Shown here: positions 1 to 6,306 of the stretch, piece by piece
Layout: each line of letters begins with the position of its first letter
Position numbering within the stretch: position 1 is the first letter of the stretch
Origin: Planctomycetota bacterium
GTDB lineage: Bacteria; Planctomycetota; Phycisphaerae; FEN-1346
Direction of reading: 5' to 3'
DNA length: 6,827 nucleotides
Assembly: GCA_026387055.1 (NCBI GenBank)
Contig: JAPLML010000309.1
Coordinates: 1-6,827, forward strand
Translations under genes and position numbers: made by a program
Notes under the pieces: model-generated
Seen by the model: only the letters and a program-made list of their open reading frames with translations
Database searches by the model: none
Told to the model about the DNA's origin: nothing

Positions 1-2
1 GA

Positions 3-308
3 ATGGGAGAGGCAAAGAGGCGTCGGAGGAAGAGGCACGGAGCGGACTTCAAGGCGCGGGTGGCCCTTGAGGCGATCAAGGAACAGCGGACGGTCAACGA
101 GATCGCAGCGCTCTATGAGGTTCACCCGGTTCAGGTCAGCCAGTGGAAGAAGCAGGCCCGCGAGGGCCTGGCGGACCTGTTCTCCAGCGGCCGCGTCCGC
201 GACGAAAAGGACAACGAGGATCTGCGGGACCGGCTGTACCAGGAGATCGGCCAGCTCAAGGTCGAACTCGACTGGTTAAAGAAAAAGTTCCGACTTCTCG
301 GTGAATGA
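3..308 (+). CDS. IS3-family transposase OrfA (helix-turn-helix protein)
   Basis: This 101-residue protein is the DNA-binding subunit of an IS3-family transposase; in the family it recognises the element's terminal repeats and pairs with the OrfB catalytic part. A very basic start (RRRRKR) is followed by a helix-turn-helix at about residues 17-57, containing VNEIAALYEVHPVQVSQWKKQ. A coiled coil follows, with leucines at 78, 85, 92 and 99 spaced seven apart, as expected for the OrfA leucine zipper. The length is normal for the family and the frame is intact. The ATG at base 3 is the first visible start; its ribosome binding site lies outside the window, so a start further upstream is possible. 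It ends in TGA overlapping the GTG start of orfB by 8 bases. OrfB lies in the +1 frame. The -1 frame meets a TGA at 302-304, so the usual IS3 -1 frameshift fusion is not supported and translational coupling is more likely. Confidence 0.9.
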   Translation: MGEAKRRRRKRHGADFKARVALEAIKEQRTVNEIAALYEVHPVQVSQWKKQAREGLADLFSSGRVRDEKDNEDLRDRLYQEIGQLKVELDWLKKKFRLLGE

Positions 309-963
309 GCGTCGCGTCATGATCCACCGAGATCATCGGAGTCTGTCGGTGTCCCGCCAGTGCGACCTTCTGGGCCTGGCCCGATCGACGCTGTACTACG
401 CTCCCGTGGCGGACGATCCCGAGGACCTGACGCTGATGCGTCTGCTGGACGAGCAGTACACGCGGACGCCGTTCTACGGGGTGCGGCGGATGACGCACTA
501 GCTTCGGGGCGAAGGCCACGGCGTGAACCCGAAGCACGTGCGGCGCCTGCTGAGGACGATGGGCCTGGAGGCGGTGTACCCGAAGCCGCGGCTGAGCCAG
601 GCGGCGCCGGGACATCGGATTTACCCGTATTTACTGCGTGGAATGACCATCGACCGTCCGAACCAGGTGTGGAGCACGGACATCACGTACATCCGGCTGG
701 CGCGGGGGTTCGTGTACCTGGTGGCGATCCTGGACTGGTACTCGCGGTACGTGCTGGCGTGGTCGGTGTCGAACACGCTGGACTCGCTCTTCTGCATGGA
801 GACGCTGCGGCAGGCGCTCGCAGAGTACGGTCAACCCGCAGGCGAGCGCAGCAACCTGCGGAGACTCCGCCAGGATCGTGGGGACGCACAGGAACGCGCG
901 GACACTCGGCCTGGCCCACAGAGACTCGGCCTGACTCGGCCGCAAACGACAGTGTCTCAATGA
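301..963 (+). pseudogene. IS3-family transposase OrfB, broken by a TAG and truncated
   Basis: This is the catalytic subunit of the IS3 transposase. From the GTG at 301, residues 15-66 form the OrfB N-terminal helical domain (LSVSRQCDLLGLARSTLYY, then TPFYGVRRM). Codon 67 (499-501) is TAG, where relatives usually have Trp, consistent with TGG to TAG. The same frame then continues with clear family sequence: NPKHVRRLLRTMGLEAVYPK, HRIYPYLLRG, and the integrase start QVWSTDITYI, whose Asp (about residue 127) is the first of the DDE triad. Similarity ends at about residue 179 (base 837), just before the expected second Asp motif; the remaining codons to the TGA at 961-963 look like non-coding end sequence read through. 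About 100 C-terminal residues, with the second Asp and the Glu, are missing. The protein is inactive even if the TAG were read. Confidence 0.88.
904..943 (+). repeat. Three direct repeats near the IS right end
   Basis: The 10-mer actcggcctg occurs at 904-913 and 924-933, and a third copy matching the first eight bases follows directly at 934-943. The spacings are 20 and 10 bases, close to whole turns of the helix. They lie just inside the inferred right end of the insertion sequence. They could be subterminal transposase binding sites, but this is inference; the left end, which should carry matching sites, is not visible. Confidence 0.5.
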
Positions 964-1096
964 ACCACCACGCCAGCGTCACTACCAACGCCGCAAGCGC
1001 CAGCAGCACCAGGAGTTCCGCCATCACCATCAGCACCCCCAGCAACCGCGTGGCGGCCGTCTCGCCGGTCAGCCCCAGCGTCATCTTCTCGTTCAT
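959..1096 (-). pseudogene. Start of a small membrane protein gene, cut by the IS
   Basis: An ATG at 1096 is preceded by a clear ribosome binding site, AAGGAG, seven bases upstream (complement at 1104-1109). The first 46 residues are a short charged or polar head (MNEKMTLGLTGETAA) followed by a long hydrophobic stretch, about residues 19-46 (LMVMAELLVLLALAALVV, then TLAWWF), which must be a membrane segment. After about residue 46 the reading frame enters the insertion sequence and becomes Arg-, Pro- and Ala-rich, ending at 683 as a 137-residue hybrid. The most economical reading is that the IS interrupted this gene and its 3' part lies beyond the IS, outside the window. I do not recognise the family. 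Its place downstream of a pst operon and porin would fit a phosphate-responsive membrane protein, but nothing in the sequence proves that. It could also simply be a protein of about 45-60 residues. Confidence 0.5.
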
Positions 1097-1170
1097 CGCG
1101 TGACTCCTTCTTCGCCCCGCAGGCGATAGCGCACGTGTCATCCATCCTGTACGGACGCGACAAGGCCTGC

Positions 1171-1185
1171 TTCCGCCGGGCGGAA
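1171..1185 (-). other. Hairpin upstream of small membrane gene
   Basis: The sequence ttccgccgggcggaa has six-base complementary arms (1171-1176 and 1180-1185) around a three-base loop. It lies about 75 bases before the ATG at 1096, in the transcribed direction between the porin and the small gene. No T-run follows on the minus strand, so a classic terminator is unlikely; a leader structure or chance in GC-rich DNA are both possible. Confidence 0.3.
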
Positions 1186-1344
1186 AGGACGGGTTGTGGG
1201 ATCCATACCGCGGTGGACGTGGGCGCCAAACAGTGGAGGCGGAACCAATCGGCACGCCACGCTCTGGTCTGACGCGAGCAGCGGAAAGGGCTGTCATCCG
1301 CAGGGGCGCTCCAGGCGGCCGGCCCGGAGCACCCCTGGCAGACT

Positions 1345-1359
1345 TGCCGCACTTCGGCA
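1345..1359 (-). terminator. Weak stem-loop just after the porin stop
   Basis: Five-base arms tgccg (1345-1349) and cggca (1355-1359) enclose a five-base loop, about 20 bases past the porin stop codon. It sits where a terminator would be expected, but the stem is short and there is no following T-run, so this is only a candidate. Confidence 0.2.
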
Positions 1360-1379
1360 GGCGGTGACTGCTTTGCCGC

Positions 1380-2681
1380 TCAGAACTTCCACACGAGGTC
1401 AGCCTGCACGGTGAACCGGTCTTCCTTGATGTTGGCTCCGGCTGCCTTGATCGGCTCCGTCAGGAAGAGCGAGACGCCTGCGGTCATGTTGTCGGTGATG
1501 TTGTAGTCCACGCCCAACTGATGGCCTTGGCGGTTCGTGAACGTGTTCCAGCCGAAATCGCTCTCGGCGAAGTAATCCGGGACCGCGTCGGCCTCAAGCC
1601 GCTTCCACGCATACCGCCCGGACCAGTCGCCCTTCTTCTTGTTCTGCCCCACCTTCGCGCCCACAGCGAACCCGGTGTTGCGGTGCGTCGCGAGGTTGTT
1701 GTCGTTGTTCTGGACCCAATCGGCATAAGCGGTCCAGGGTAGGTTGAAGGCCTTGAATTCGACCTTGTTCGACAAGTCGAACATGTGGAACCTGGAATCG
1801 CGGATGTTGGTGTTGCCGCCGCGCCCCGCGAAGGCCCCGCCCGCCAATGCGTCATCCAAATTCGAGTACTCGAAGAAGTTGGCGGCCGCGGTCCACCGGA
1901 CGTCTTTAGTGATCTGGAACCGCAAGCCGGTCGAATAAGACATGAGATCGGAATTCGACCTCGCGCTATTTTCGGGGGCGTACAACTGGAACACGCCCGC
2001 GCCGACAAACGGCGTGATCGGACCGAGGCCAGGAACGTCGTACTGGACCCAAATGCCGTCGGGGTTCACGTCGCCGTCCCAGATCATGTCGGACGTTTCC
2101 CACGGGTTGGCCATCTTGCCGGCCGTGACCGACAGCCCCGTGACGGCCTTCGGCGTCCATCTGGCGTAAGCCCGGTCGATCCAGACTGGGGTTTTCTAGA
2201 ACATCTGGAAGGTCTGGTTCGTGGACGTCGGATCGTTACCCGATCCTGAAGCCAGCCGGAAGCCGACGGTCAGGTCCTCGGCCGGCCATGCCTTCTCAAA
2301 CCCGAAGCGGAGGCGGAACCGGGCGCGGCTCTCGTCGTTCAGGGGGCTGGTTTCGCGCCGGCGGAACTCGTATCGCAGGCGCAGGTCGCCGGAGAACTTT
2401 AGGTTCTCCATCCAGTCTGGGGAGAACATCTTCTTATTTTCGGCCAGTGTCTGGTCGATCAGCATCTTGACTTCCTCGCGCCGCATCTGCTGCTGCTCGG
2501 CGCTGGCGCCGATCTTCGACTCCAGTTCCGTCAACCGGCGTTCGAGGTCACGGTTGCGCTGCTTGAGAGCCTCGATGGTCATCTTGACGTCTTCCGGCTC
2601 CGCCGGTGGAGCCTGGGCCATCGCCGCCGCGACGGCGGCCAGCATCACTGCGCCTGCGCCGAGAATCAATCTGGGCAACAT
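1380..2681 (-). pseudogene. Putative outer-membrane porin with one in-frame TAG
   Basis: The frame is open over 433 codons apart from a TAG at codon 162 (2196-2198). From the ATG at 2681 there is a signal peptide (residues 1 to about 22-24, hydrophobic LILGAGAVMLAAVAAAM then AQA), a helical coiled-coil segment (about 31-60, ALKQRNRDLERRLTELESKI) and then a beta-barrel with alternating strands such as LKFSGDLRLRYEF and SRARFRLRFGF. The barrel continues beyond the TAG as VWIDRAYARWTPK, VTAGKMANPWETSD and DVNPDGIWVQYD, and ends in DLVWKF, the terminal Phe typical of outer-membrane proteins. It resembles the 'putative porin' family (Porin_5-like) by memory of those motifs. The start at 2681 is preferred over the ATG at 2699 because AAAGGAGG lies just before it. 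Its place behind pst and phoU suggests a phosphate-entry porin; this is inference. The intact sequence after the TAG means the mutation is recent, is read through, or is a sequencing error. The 161-residue N-terminal product alone could not form a full barrel. Confidence 0.8.
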
Positions 2682-2685
2682 GAGG

Positions 2686-2693
2686 CCTCCTTT
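2686..2693 (-). promoter_or_regulatory. Ribosome binding site that decides the porin start
   Basis: On the minus strand this reads AAAGGAGG, four bases before the ATG at 2681. The alternative in-frame ATG at 2699 lacks a comparable site and lies upstream of this one. The spacing is a little short but the match is strong. Confidence 0.6.
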
Positions 2694-2699
2694 CAGCAT

Positions 2700-3012
2700 G
2701 TGATTGATGCCTTAGCCGCCACAACCGGCCGCGCGGCCGACCTGGCTGCCTTTCCGAGAGGGAGTATTGCCGAACCTGGTTAAGCGAATAGGAAGGAGAA
2801 GTGATGATTGCGTTAATCTTCCTACACACTTCGCACCGCGGAAAGAGATGAGTTACGTCGTCATCTACGCCTCGGGCGAAGGCGGCCGCACCCACGAGTT
2901 CGAGGTTCGCCGCGGAAGCCTTCGGGACCGGCCCGGCGCCCCGGCGGCCGCACGTGCCCGGGAGCCGGTTTTGGCGCGCCCTCTTCCCACCAGGCCGCAA
3001 GTCGGGTAGCGT
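2700..3012. other. Gap between phoU and the porin; probable porin leader
   Basis: The 313 bases between the phoU stop and the upstream porin ATG hold no convincing gene. The half nearest phoU is very GC-rich, with two copies of ggcggccgcac (2881-2891 and 2943-2953). A comparatively AT-rich patch at about 2775-2830 is the likeliest place for a porin promoter, but I found no clear -35/-10 pair and no pair of direct repeats resembling a Pho box. Nearer the porin is a perfect 14-base palindrome at 2726-2739. No rho-independent terminator for phoU could be defined. Confidence 0.5.
2726..2739. repeat. Perfect 14-base palindrome in the porin leader
   Basis: The sequence cggccgcgcggccg equals its own reverse complement and lies 27 bases before the first porin ATG. 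It could be a protein-binding site or part of a leader hairpin. In DNA this GC-rich, such a palindrome may also arise by chance. Confidence 0.3.
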
Positions 3013-3687
3013 TCATATCTTCGCGTCTTCTCGTGCCTGTGCGTGGCGGACGATGTCGCCGGTGCAAAGGAACACCACGTCTTCAGCGATGTTGGTGCAG
3101 AGGTCGCCGATGCGCTCCAGAGCGCGGGCCAGAAGCGTCAGCGTCAAGACGACGTCCACACCCGCCAGGTCGGACCGCTCCTTTGTGAGAGCAGTGCGGA
3201 CGAACCGGCCGTAGGCGGCATCGACGTTGGGGTCCGACGCGATGACGGCGCGGGCGGCATCGAGATTCCGAGTGGCGATGGCGCGCAGCGTCTTGTCGAG
3301 CCTGTCCGTAACCTCCCGCACGAGGTCGGTCCATCCGGGATACTGAGCCAGGTCGATCCGCTCCGCGGCGACGTGTTTGACGCGCCGGCCGATGCTGGCC
3401 GCCTTGTCGGCGATCCGCTCGAGGTCATTGTTCACCTTGATGACGAAGCACAGTGTTCGCAGGTCGATGGCCGCCGGCTGATACAGGGCCAGAAGTCGGA
3501 TGCACTCCTGCTCGATGTCCACTTCCTCGCGGTCGATCTCGGCGTCCTGTTCGTCCACGAGGCTGCCAGCGATGGCGTCGCGGCCCTCGGCGGCGGCCAG
3601 GGCGTCGAGCACCGCCTGCTGGCAGCGCATGCCCATGCGGTCCAGTCGAAGCATCAAGCGGTCAAGGCGATTCTGAAGTTGGGGCAT
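3013..3687 (-). CDS. phoU: Phosphate transport regulator PhoU
   Basis: PhoU is a cytoplasmic all-helical protein that connects the Pst transporter to the phosphate sensor kinase and damps phosphate uptake when phosphate is plentiful. The 224-residue product has the two repeated three-helix halves of the family. The first half carries VNNDLERIADKAASIG (about residues 85-100) and the second carries ARALERIGDLCTNIAEDVVF (about 188-207); these are the E/DxxxD metal-binding signatures. The length is close to the 241 residues of the E. coli protein. The ATG at 3687 has AGGAG eight bases upstream (complement 3696-3700), inside the 18-base gap after pstB, so it is translated from the pst transcript. 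It ends in TGA. The order pstB then phoU is the usual one in phosphate operons. Confidence 0.95.
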   Translation of the reverse strand: MPQLQNRLDRLMLRLDRMGMRCQQAVLDALAAAEGRDAIAGSLVDEQDAEIDREEVDIEQECIRLLALYQPAAIDLRTLCFVIKVNNDLERIADKAASIGRRVKHVAAERIDLAQYPGWTDLVREVTDRLDKTLRAIATRNLDAARAVIASDPNVDAAYGRFVRTALTKERSDLAGVDVVLTLTLLARALERIGDLCTNIAEDVVFLCTGDIVRHAQAREDAKI

Positions 3688-3705
3688 GGCCTGAACTCCT
3701 GTCTG

Positions 3706-4578
3706 TCATCCGAAACGTCCGGTCACGTAATCCTCCGTCTGCTTCTTCGACGGCTTGGTGAAAATGACGCTCGTCCAATCGTACTCGATGAGTTCGCCCA
3801 GGCAGAAGAAGGCCGTCCGGTCGCTGACGCGGGCGGCCTGCTGCATGTTGTGCGTGACGATGACGATGGTGTAGGCGCTCTTCAGGTCAGCGATGAGTTC
3901 CTCGATCCGCCCGGTGGCGATGGGGTCCAGGGCCGAGCACGGCTCGTCCATCAGCAGCACCTTGGGTTGCGTGGCCAGCGCCCGGGCGATGCACAGGCGC
4001 TGCTGCTGGCCGCCGGAGAGGGCCAGGGCCGACTTGCGCAGGTTGTCCTTGACTTCATCCCACAGGGCTGCCGCGCGCAGACACCGTTCCACGGCTTCAT
4101 CCAGTTCCCCCCGGTGGCGGAACCCCTGGAATCGCCGCCCGTAGGCGACGTTGTCGTAGATGCTCTTGGGGAACGGGTTGGGCTTCTGGAACACCATGCC
4201 CACCTGCTGGCGCAGGTTAGGGAGGTTCACGCGCCGGTCGTTCACGTCAATTCCGGCGACTTCCAGCCGGCCCTCGACACGCACGTTCGGAATGAGGTCG
4301 TTCATACGGTTGATGCTGCGAAGGAACGTGCTCTTGCCGCAGCCGCTCGGGCCGATGATCGCCGTAACGGACTGCGGGTGGATGTCCATTGTGATCTGCT
4401 TGACGCCGACCTTCTGACCATAGAAGAGGGAGAAATCGCGCGAGCGGATGAGGGGTTCGCCATTGAGAGGTCGCGGACCCGCCGCGGCAAAGAGCGTGGG
4501 CACCCGCGCCCGCACCGTCTTGTCCGGCGCCTCGGCAGTCTGAGGCATCTGAGCCGGTGAATCACCGGGTTCCACCAT
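3706..4578 (-). CDS. pstB: Phosphate ABC transporter ATP-binding protein PstB
   Basis: PstB is the ATPase that drives phosphate import through the PstC-PstA channel from the cytoplasmic face. Numbered from the ATG at 4578 (290 residues), it has Walker A GPSGCGKST (76-84), the Q-loop Gln 131 in VFQKPNPFPKSIYDNVAYG, the signature LSGGQQQR (187-194), Walker B VLLMDEP (207-213) followed by CSALDP, and the switch His 243 in VTHNM. QKPNPFPKSI and CSALDPIAT are typical of PstB rather than other ABC ATPases. A GTG at 4611 would add 11 residues, but the ATG at 4578 has AAGGAGG five bases upstream, so I prefer it. The N-terminal 40 or so residues are a Pro- and Ala-rich extension not present in E. coli PstB. 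The upstream pstA stop lies in the same reading frame, separated only by its TAG. Confidence 0.95.
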   Translation of the reverse strand: MVEPGDSPAQMPQTAEAPDKTVRARVPTLFAAAGPRPLNGEPLIRSRDFSLFYGQKVGVKQITMDIHPQSVTAIIGPSGCGKSTFLRSINRMNDLIPNVRVEGRLEVAGIDVNDRRVNLPNLRQQVGMVFQKPNPFPKSIYDNVAYGRRFQGFRHRGELDEAVERCLRAAALWDEVKDNLRKSALALSGGQQQRLCIARALATQPKVLLMDEPCSALDPIATGRIEELIADLKSAYTIVIVTHNMQQAARVSDRTAFFCLGELIEYDWTSVIFTKPSKKQTEDYVTGRFG

Positions 4579-4583
4579 TTCCG

Positions 4584-4590
4584 CCTCCTT
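4584..4590 (-). promoter_or_regulatory. Ribosome binding site that decides the pstB start
   Basis: On the minus strand this reads AAGGAGG with a five-base spacer to the ATG at 4578. The competing GTG at 4611 has only a more distant GGAAGG about ten bases away. The strong site favours the shorter PstB. Confidence 0.65.
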
Positions 4591-4626
4591 GAGTCTCGAC
4601 GTATCACTCACGGTGCACCTGCCTTC

Positions 4627-6306
4627 CTACTGTCCGCGCAGCCGCATGGCCACGCGAGACCTCACGAGGATGGCTGCGACGTTCAGAATGAGAACCAGCA
4701 GGATGAGCGTCATCACCATGCCATACTGATTATGGGGGACCAGCGCGGCCAGCCGGTCGCCGACGGCAATGTGATAACTGGAGTAGGCCAGAGTACAGGT
4801 CGGCTTGGTCACGGCCGACCACGGCGGCCACGCCGTGGAGCCGATAGCCACCGCTGCCGTGAACAGGATCGGCGCCGTCTCTCCCGCCGCGCGGCTGACG
4901 CTCAGGATGACCCCCGTCAGGATGCCCGGCAGCGCCGCCGGAAGCATCACCGTCACAAAGCACCGCAGTCGGCTCGCCCCGAGGGCAAGGGCGGCCTCCT
5001 TGTAGGTCGGCGGCACGGAGCGGATGGCTTCCTCGCTGGCGCGAATGATGATGGGCAGCACCAGCAGCCCCAAAGTAAGACCGCCCGCCAAGATGCTCGA
5101 GCCTTGCGGAAGCCCGAACTTCGGCAACAGGAAGATGACAAAGAACGCCAGCCCGAACAGCCCGAAGACGATACTCGGCACACCGGCCAAAGCGTTGATG
5201 CACGTGCGGATGAGGCGAACGGCGCGGCCGTCGCCGGCACACTCCACCAGGTATGCCGCCGAGACGACGCCCAGCGGCAGGGCAAACAGGATCGCCAGAA
5301 TCGTAATCAGCAGCGTTCCAAGAATCTCGGGTCCCACGCCGCCGAAGTAGTGGCCCGAGAGACTGTCGTCCAGAAAATACTGCCAGTAAAGCGTCATCTG
5401 CGGCCGGAGCATGTCGGCCGCGCGCTCCCGCATCAGCGGGAAGAGCGGCGCCAGGTCGGTCCCGGCGAACTCGCGCTCGCGCGGCACCTCAACCCGCTGG
5501 AGCGGCTGGCCCGGCTGCACCTCGACCCACTTTTCGGCCGTGAGCAGCCGCGCCAGTTGCTTTTCGGCCATGTCCCACCGCGTCGCCCCATACTGGTCCA
5601 TGACGAGGGGCGGTCGGGGTCCGCCCGGCCGCGGACCGAAGAGGGCCTGGATCGCGTCCCGAACCTCGCCGAGCGCCTTCGCATACTCCGCGCGGCGCGA
5701 CAGGTCCACCGTATCGACGATATGCCCGTAGTCTCGGGCCATCCTGAAGAAGCCCTCTGCGACCGTGCCCGTCAGCCGCGGATCATCGGCGTGCCTCAGC
5801 ACCCGGCCCAACGCCTCCCGGGCGGCGGCCTTGTCGGTTGATTCGACGGCCTCGGTGAAATCGTCTCGCAGATGCTTCGCCAAAGACCGCAGTTCGGTGC
5901 GCTCCTGGGCGGGTGTGTCGCGCCGGTCCAACTGTTTTCCGAACTCTCGGTAAAGCCGACGGGCCTCCTCCTCCATGTCATCCGTGGCGATGCCGCGGCT
6001 GAACCGGTCCAGCATGCCGTAGACCGGCTGCCGGACCTCGGCCACCTGGACCAGTTCCACCGCCAGATCCGCCCGGTTGCCTCGCCCGAACTTTTGCATC
6101 TGCATCAGCCGAAACTCAACCGTGCCCCTGAAAAGGACCGCCGTTGCCCCGCGCCAGAGCATCGGCGCCAGGACCACCACGAGTGCCAGGGCAATCAGAA
6201 GGATGGAACCCGACGCAAGGCCGGTGAATATCCTGTCCACCGCGCCGCGAAGTCGCAGGAGGCGGCCGGGCCGAAGGGGGTCAGTGCTCGGAAGCCGGCG
6301 GATCAT
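4627..6306 (-). CDS. pstA: Phosphate ABC transporter permease PstA, with large inserted domain
   Basis: PstA is one of the two inner-membrane channel subunits of the phosphate importer. The product has 559 residues against roughly 300 in E. coli. It starts with a cytoplasmic head, a first membrane segment at about 31-51 (ILLIALALVVVLAPML), then a long hydrophilic, helix-rich region of about 270 residues (57-325) that should be periplasmic. The conserved permease domain follows, with membrane segments at about 327-350, 370-395, 403-422, 458-478 and 530-548. The EAA loop that contacts PstB is YKEAALALGASRLRCFVTVM followed by LPAALPGI (435-461), and SRAAGETAPILFTA (471-484) is typical of PstA. 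The ATG at 6306 overlaps the pstC stop as ATGA; the frame is open further upstream, but that part is the shadow of pstC. It ends in TAG at the usual C-terminal position, after RVAMRLRGQ. The inserted region may correspond to N-terminal extensions known in other PstA proteins (for example DUF3333); I cannot confirm homology. Confidence 0.93.
   Translation of the reverse strand: MIRRLPSTDPLRPGRLLRLRGAVDRIFTGLASGSILLIALALVVVLAPMLWRGATAVLFRGTVEFRLMQMQKFGRGNRADLAVELVQVAEVRQPVYGMLDRFSRGIATDDMEEEARRLYREFGKQLDRRDTPAQERTELRSLAKHLRDDFTEAVESTDKAAAREALGRVLRHADDPRLTGTVAEGFFRMARDYGHIVDTVDLSRRAEYAKALGEVRDAIQALFGPRPGGPRPPLVMDQYGATRWDMAEKQLARLLTAEKWVEVQPGQPLQRVEVPREREFAGTDLAPLFPLMRERAADMLRPQMTLYWQYFLDDSLSGHYFGGVGPEILGTLLITILAILFALPLGVVSAAYLVECAGDGRAVRLIRTCINALAGVPSIVFGLFGLAFFVIFLLPKFGLPQGSSILAGGLTLGLLVLPIIIRASEEAIRSVPPTYKEAALALGASRLRCFVTVMLPAALPGILTGVILSVSRAAGETAPILFTAAVAIGSTAWPPWSAVTKPTCTLAYSSYHIAVGDRLAALVPHNQYGMVMTLILLVLILNVAAILVRSRVAMRLRGQ

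Larger units (their letters stand above)
1..959 (+). mobile_element. IS3-family insertion sequence, decayed; left end outside window
   Basis: The stretch carries the two-gene arrangement of IS3-family elements: a small helix-turn-helix orfA followed by an overlapping orfB with the first part of a DDE integrase domain. OrfB is broken by a TAG and then loses homology near base 837, so the element is internally deleted and cannot make its own catalytic protein. The right end is placed near 959 by inference. The plus strand there reads agtgtctca, ending in CA as IS3 termini do, and the coding sequence of a small membrane protein on the other strand stops making sense at the same point. The left end and the target duplication lie outside the window, so the boundary cannot be confirmed. 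The right-terminal region holds three copies of an actcggcc repeat. Confidence 0.8.
1097..1379. other. Non-coding gap between porin end and small membrane gene
   Basis: No reading frame in these 283 bases looks coding; the open frames are Arg- and Pro-rich and unlike known families. The gap contains a short hairpin just after the porin stop (1345-1359), a perfect-arm hairpin at 1171-1185 and the ribosome binding site of the small membrane gene at 1104-1109. I see no T-run terminator, no tRNA and no recognisable riboswitch. It is long enough to hold a promoter for the small gene, but I could not pick out convincing -35 and -10 boxes. Confidence 0.6.

Noticed and set aside
277..304. A-rich run (ttaaagaaaaag) near the end of orfA as a possible -1 frameshift site.
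   Set aside because: The -1 frame reaches a TGA at 302-304 and orfB is in the +1 frame, so the usual IS3 -1 fusion cannot form here.
961..974. tgaaccaccacgcc, similar to the tgaacc starts of some IS3-family ends.
   Set aside because: It is in left-end orientation at the right side of the element and lies inside the small membrane-protein coding sequence, so the likeness is probably chance.
2775..2830. AT-richer patch examined for a Pho box and a promoter.
   Set aside because: No paired direct repeats like the known Pho box and no well-spaced -35/-10 boxes were found, so it is not annotated as a promoter.
2861..3016. A 51-residue frame on the minus strand starting in an ATGA overlap with the phoU stop.
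   Set aside because: The composition is Arg-, Pro- and Gly-rich, as expected from out-of-frame GC-rich DNA; it has no recognisable motif and no ribosome binding site beyond the overlap.
3043..4560. A 505-residue open frame on the plus strand.
   Set aside because: It lies wholly antisense to phoU and pstB, which are well supported, and its sequence resembles no protein; it is a GC-driven shadow.
4732..5841. A 369-residue open frame on the plus strand.
   Set aside because: It is antisense to pstA and rich in Arg, Gln and Asp without a domain; it is a shadow frame.
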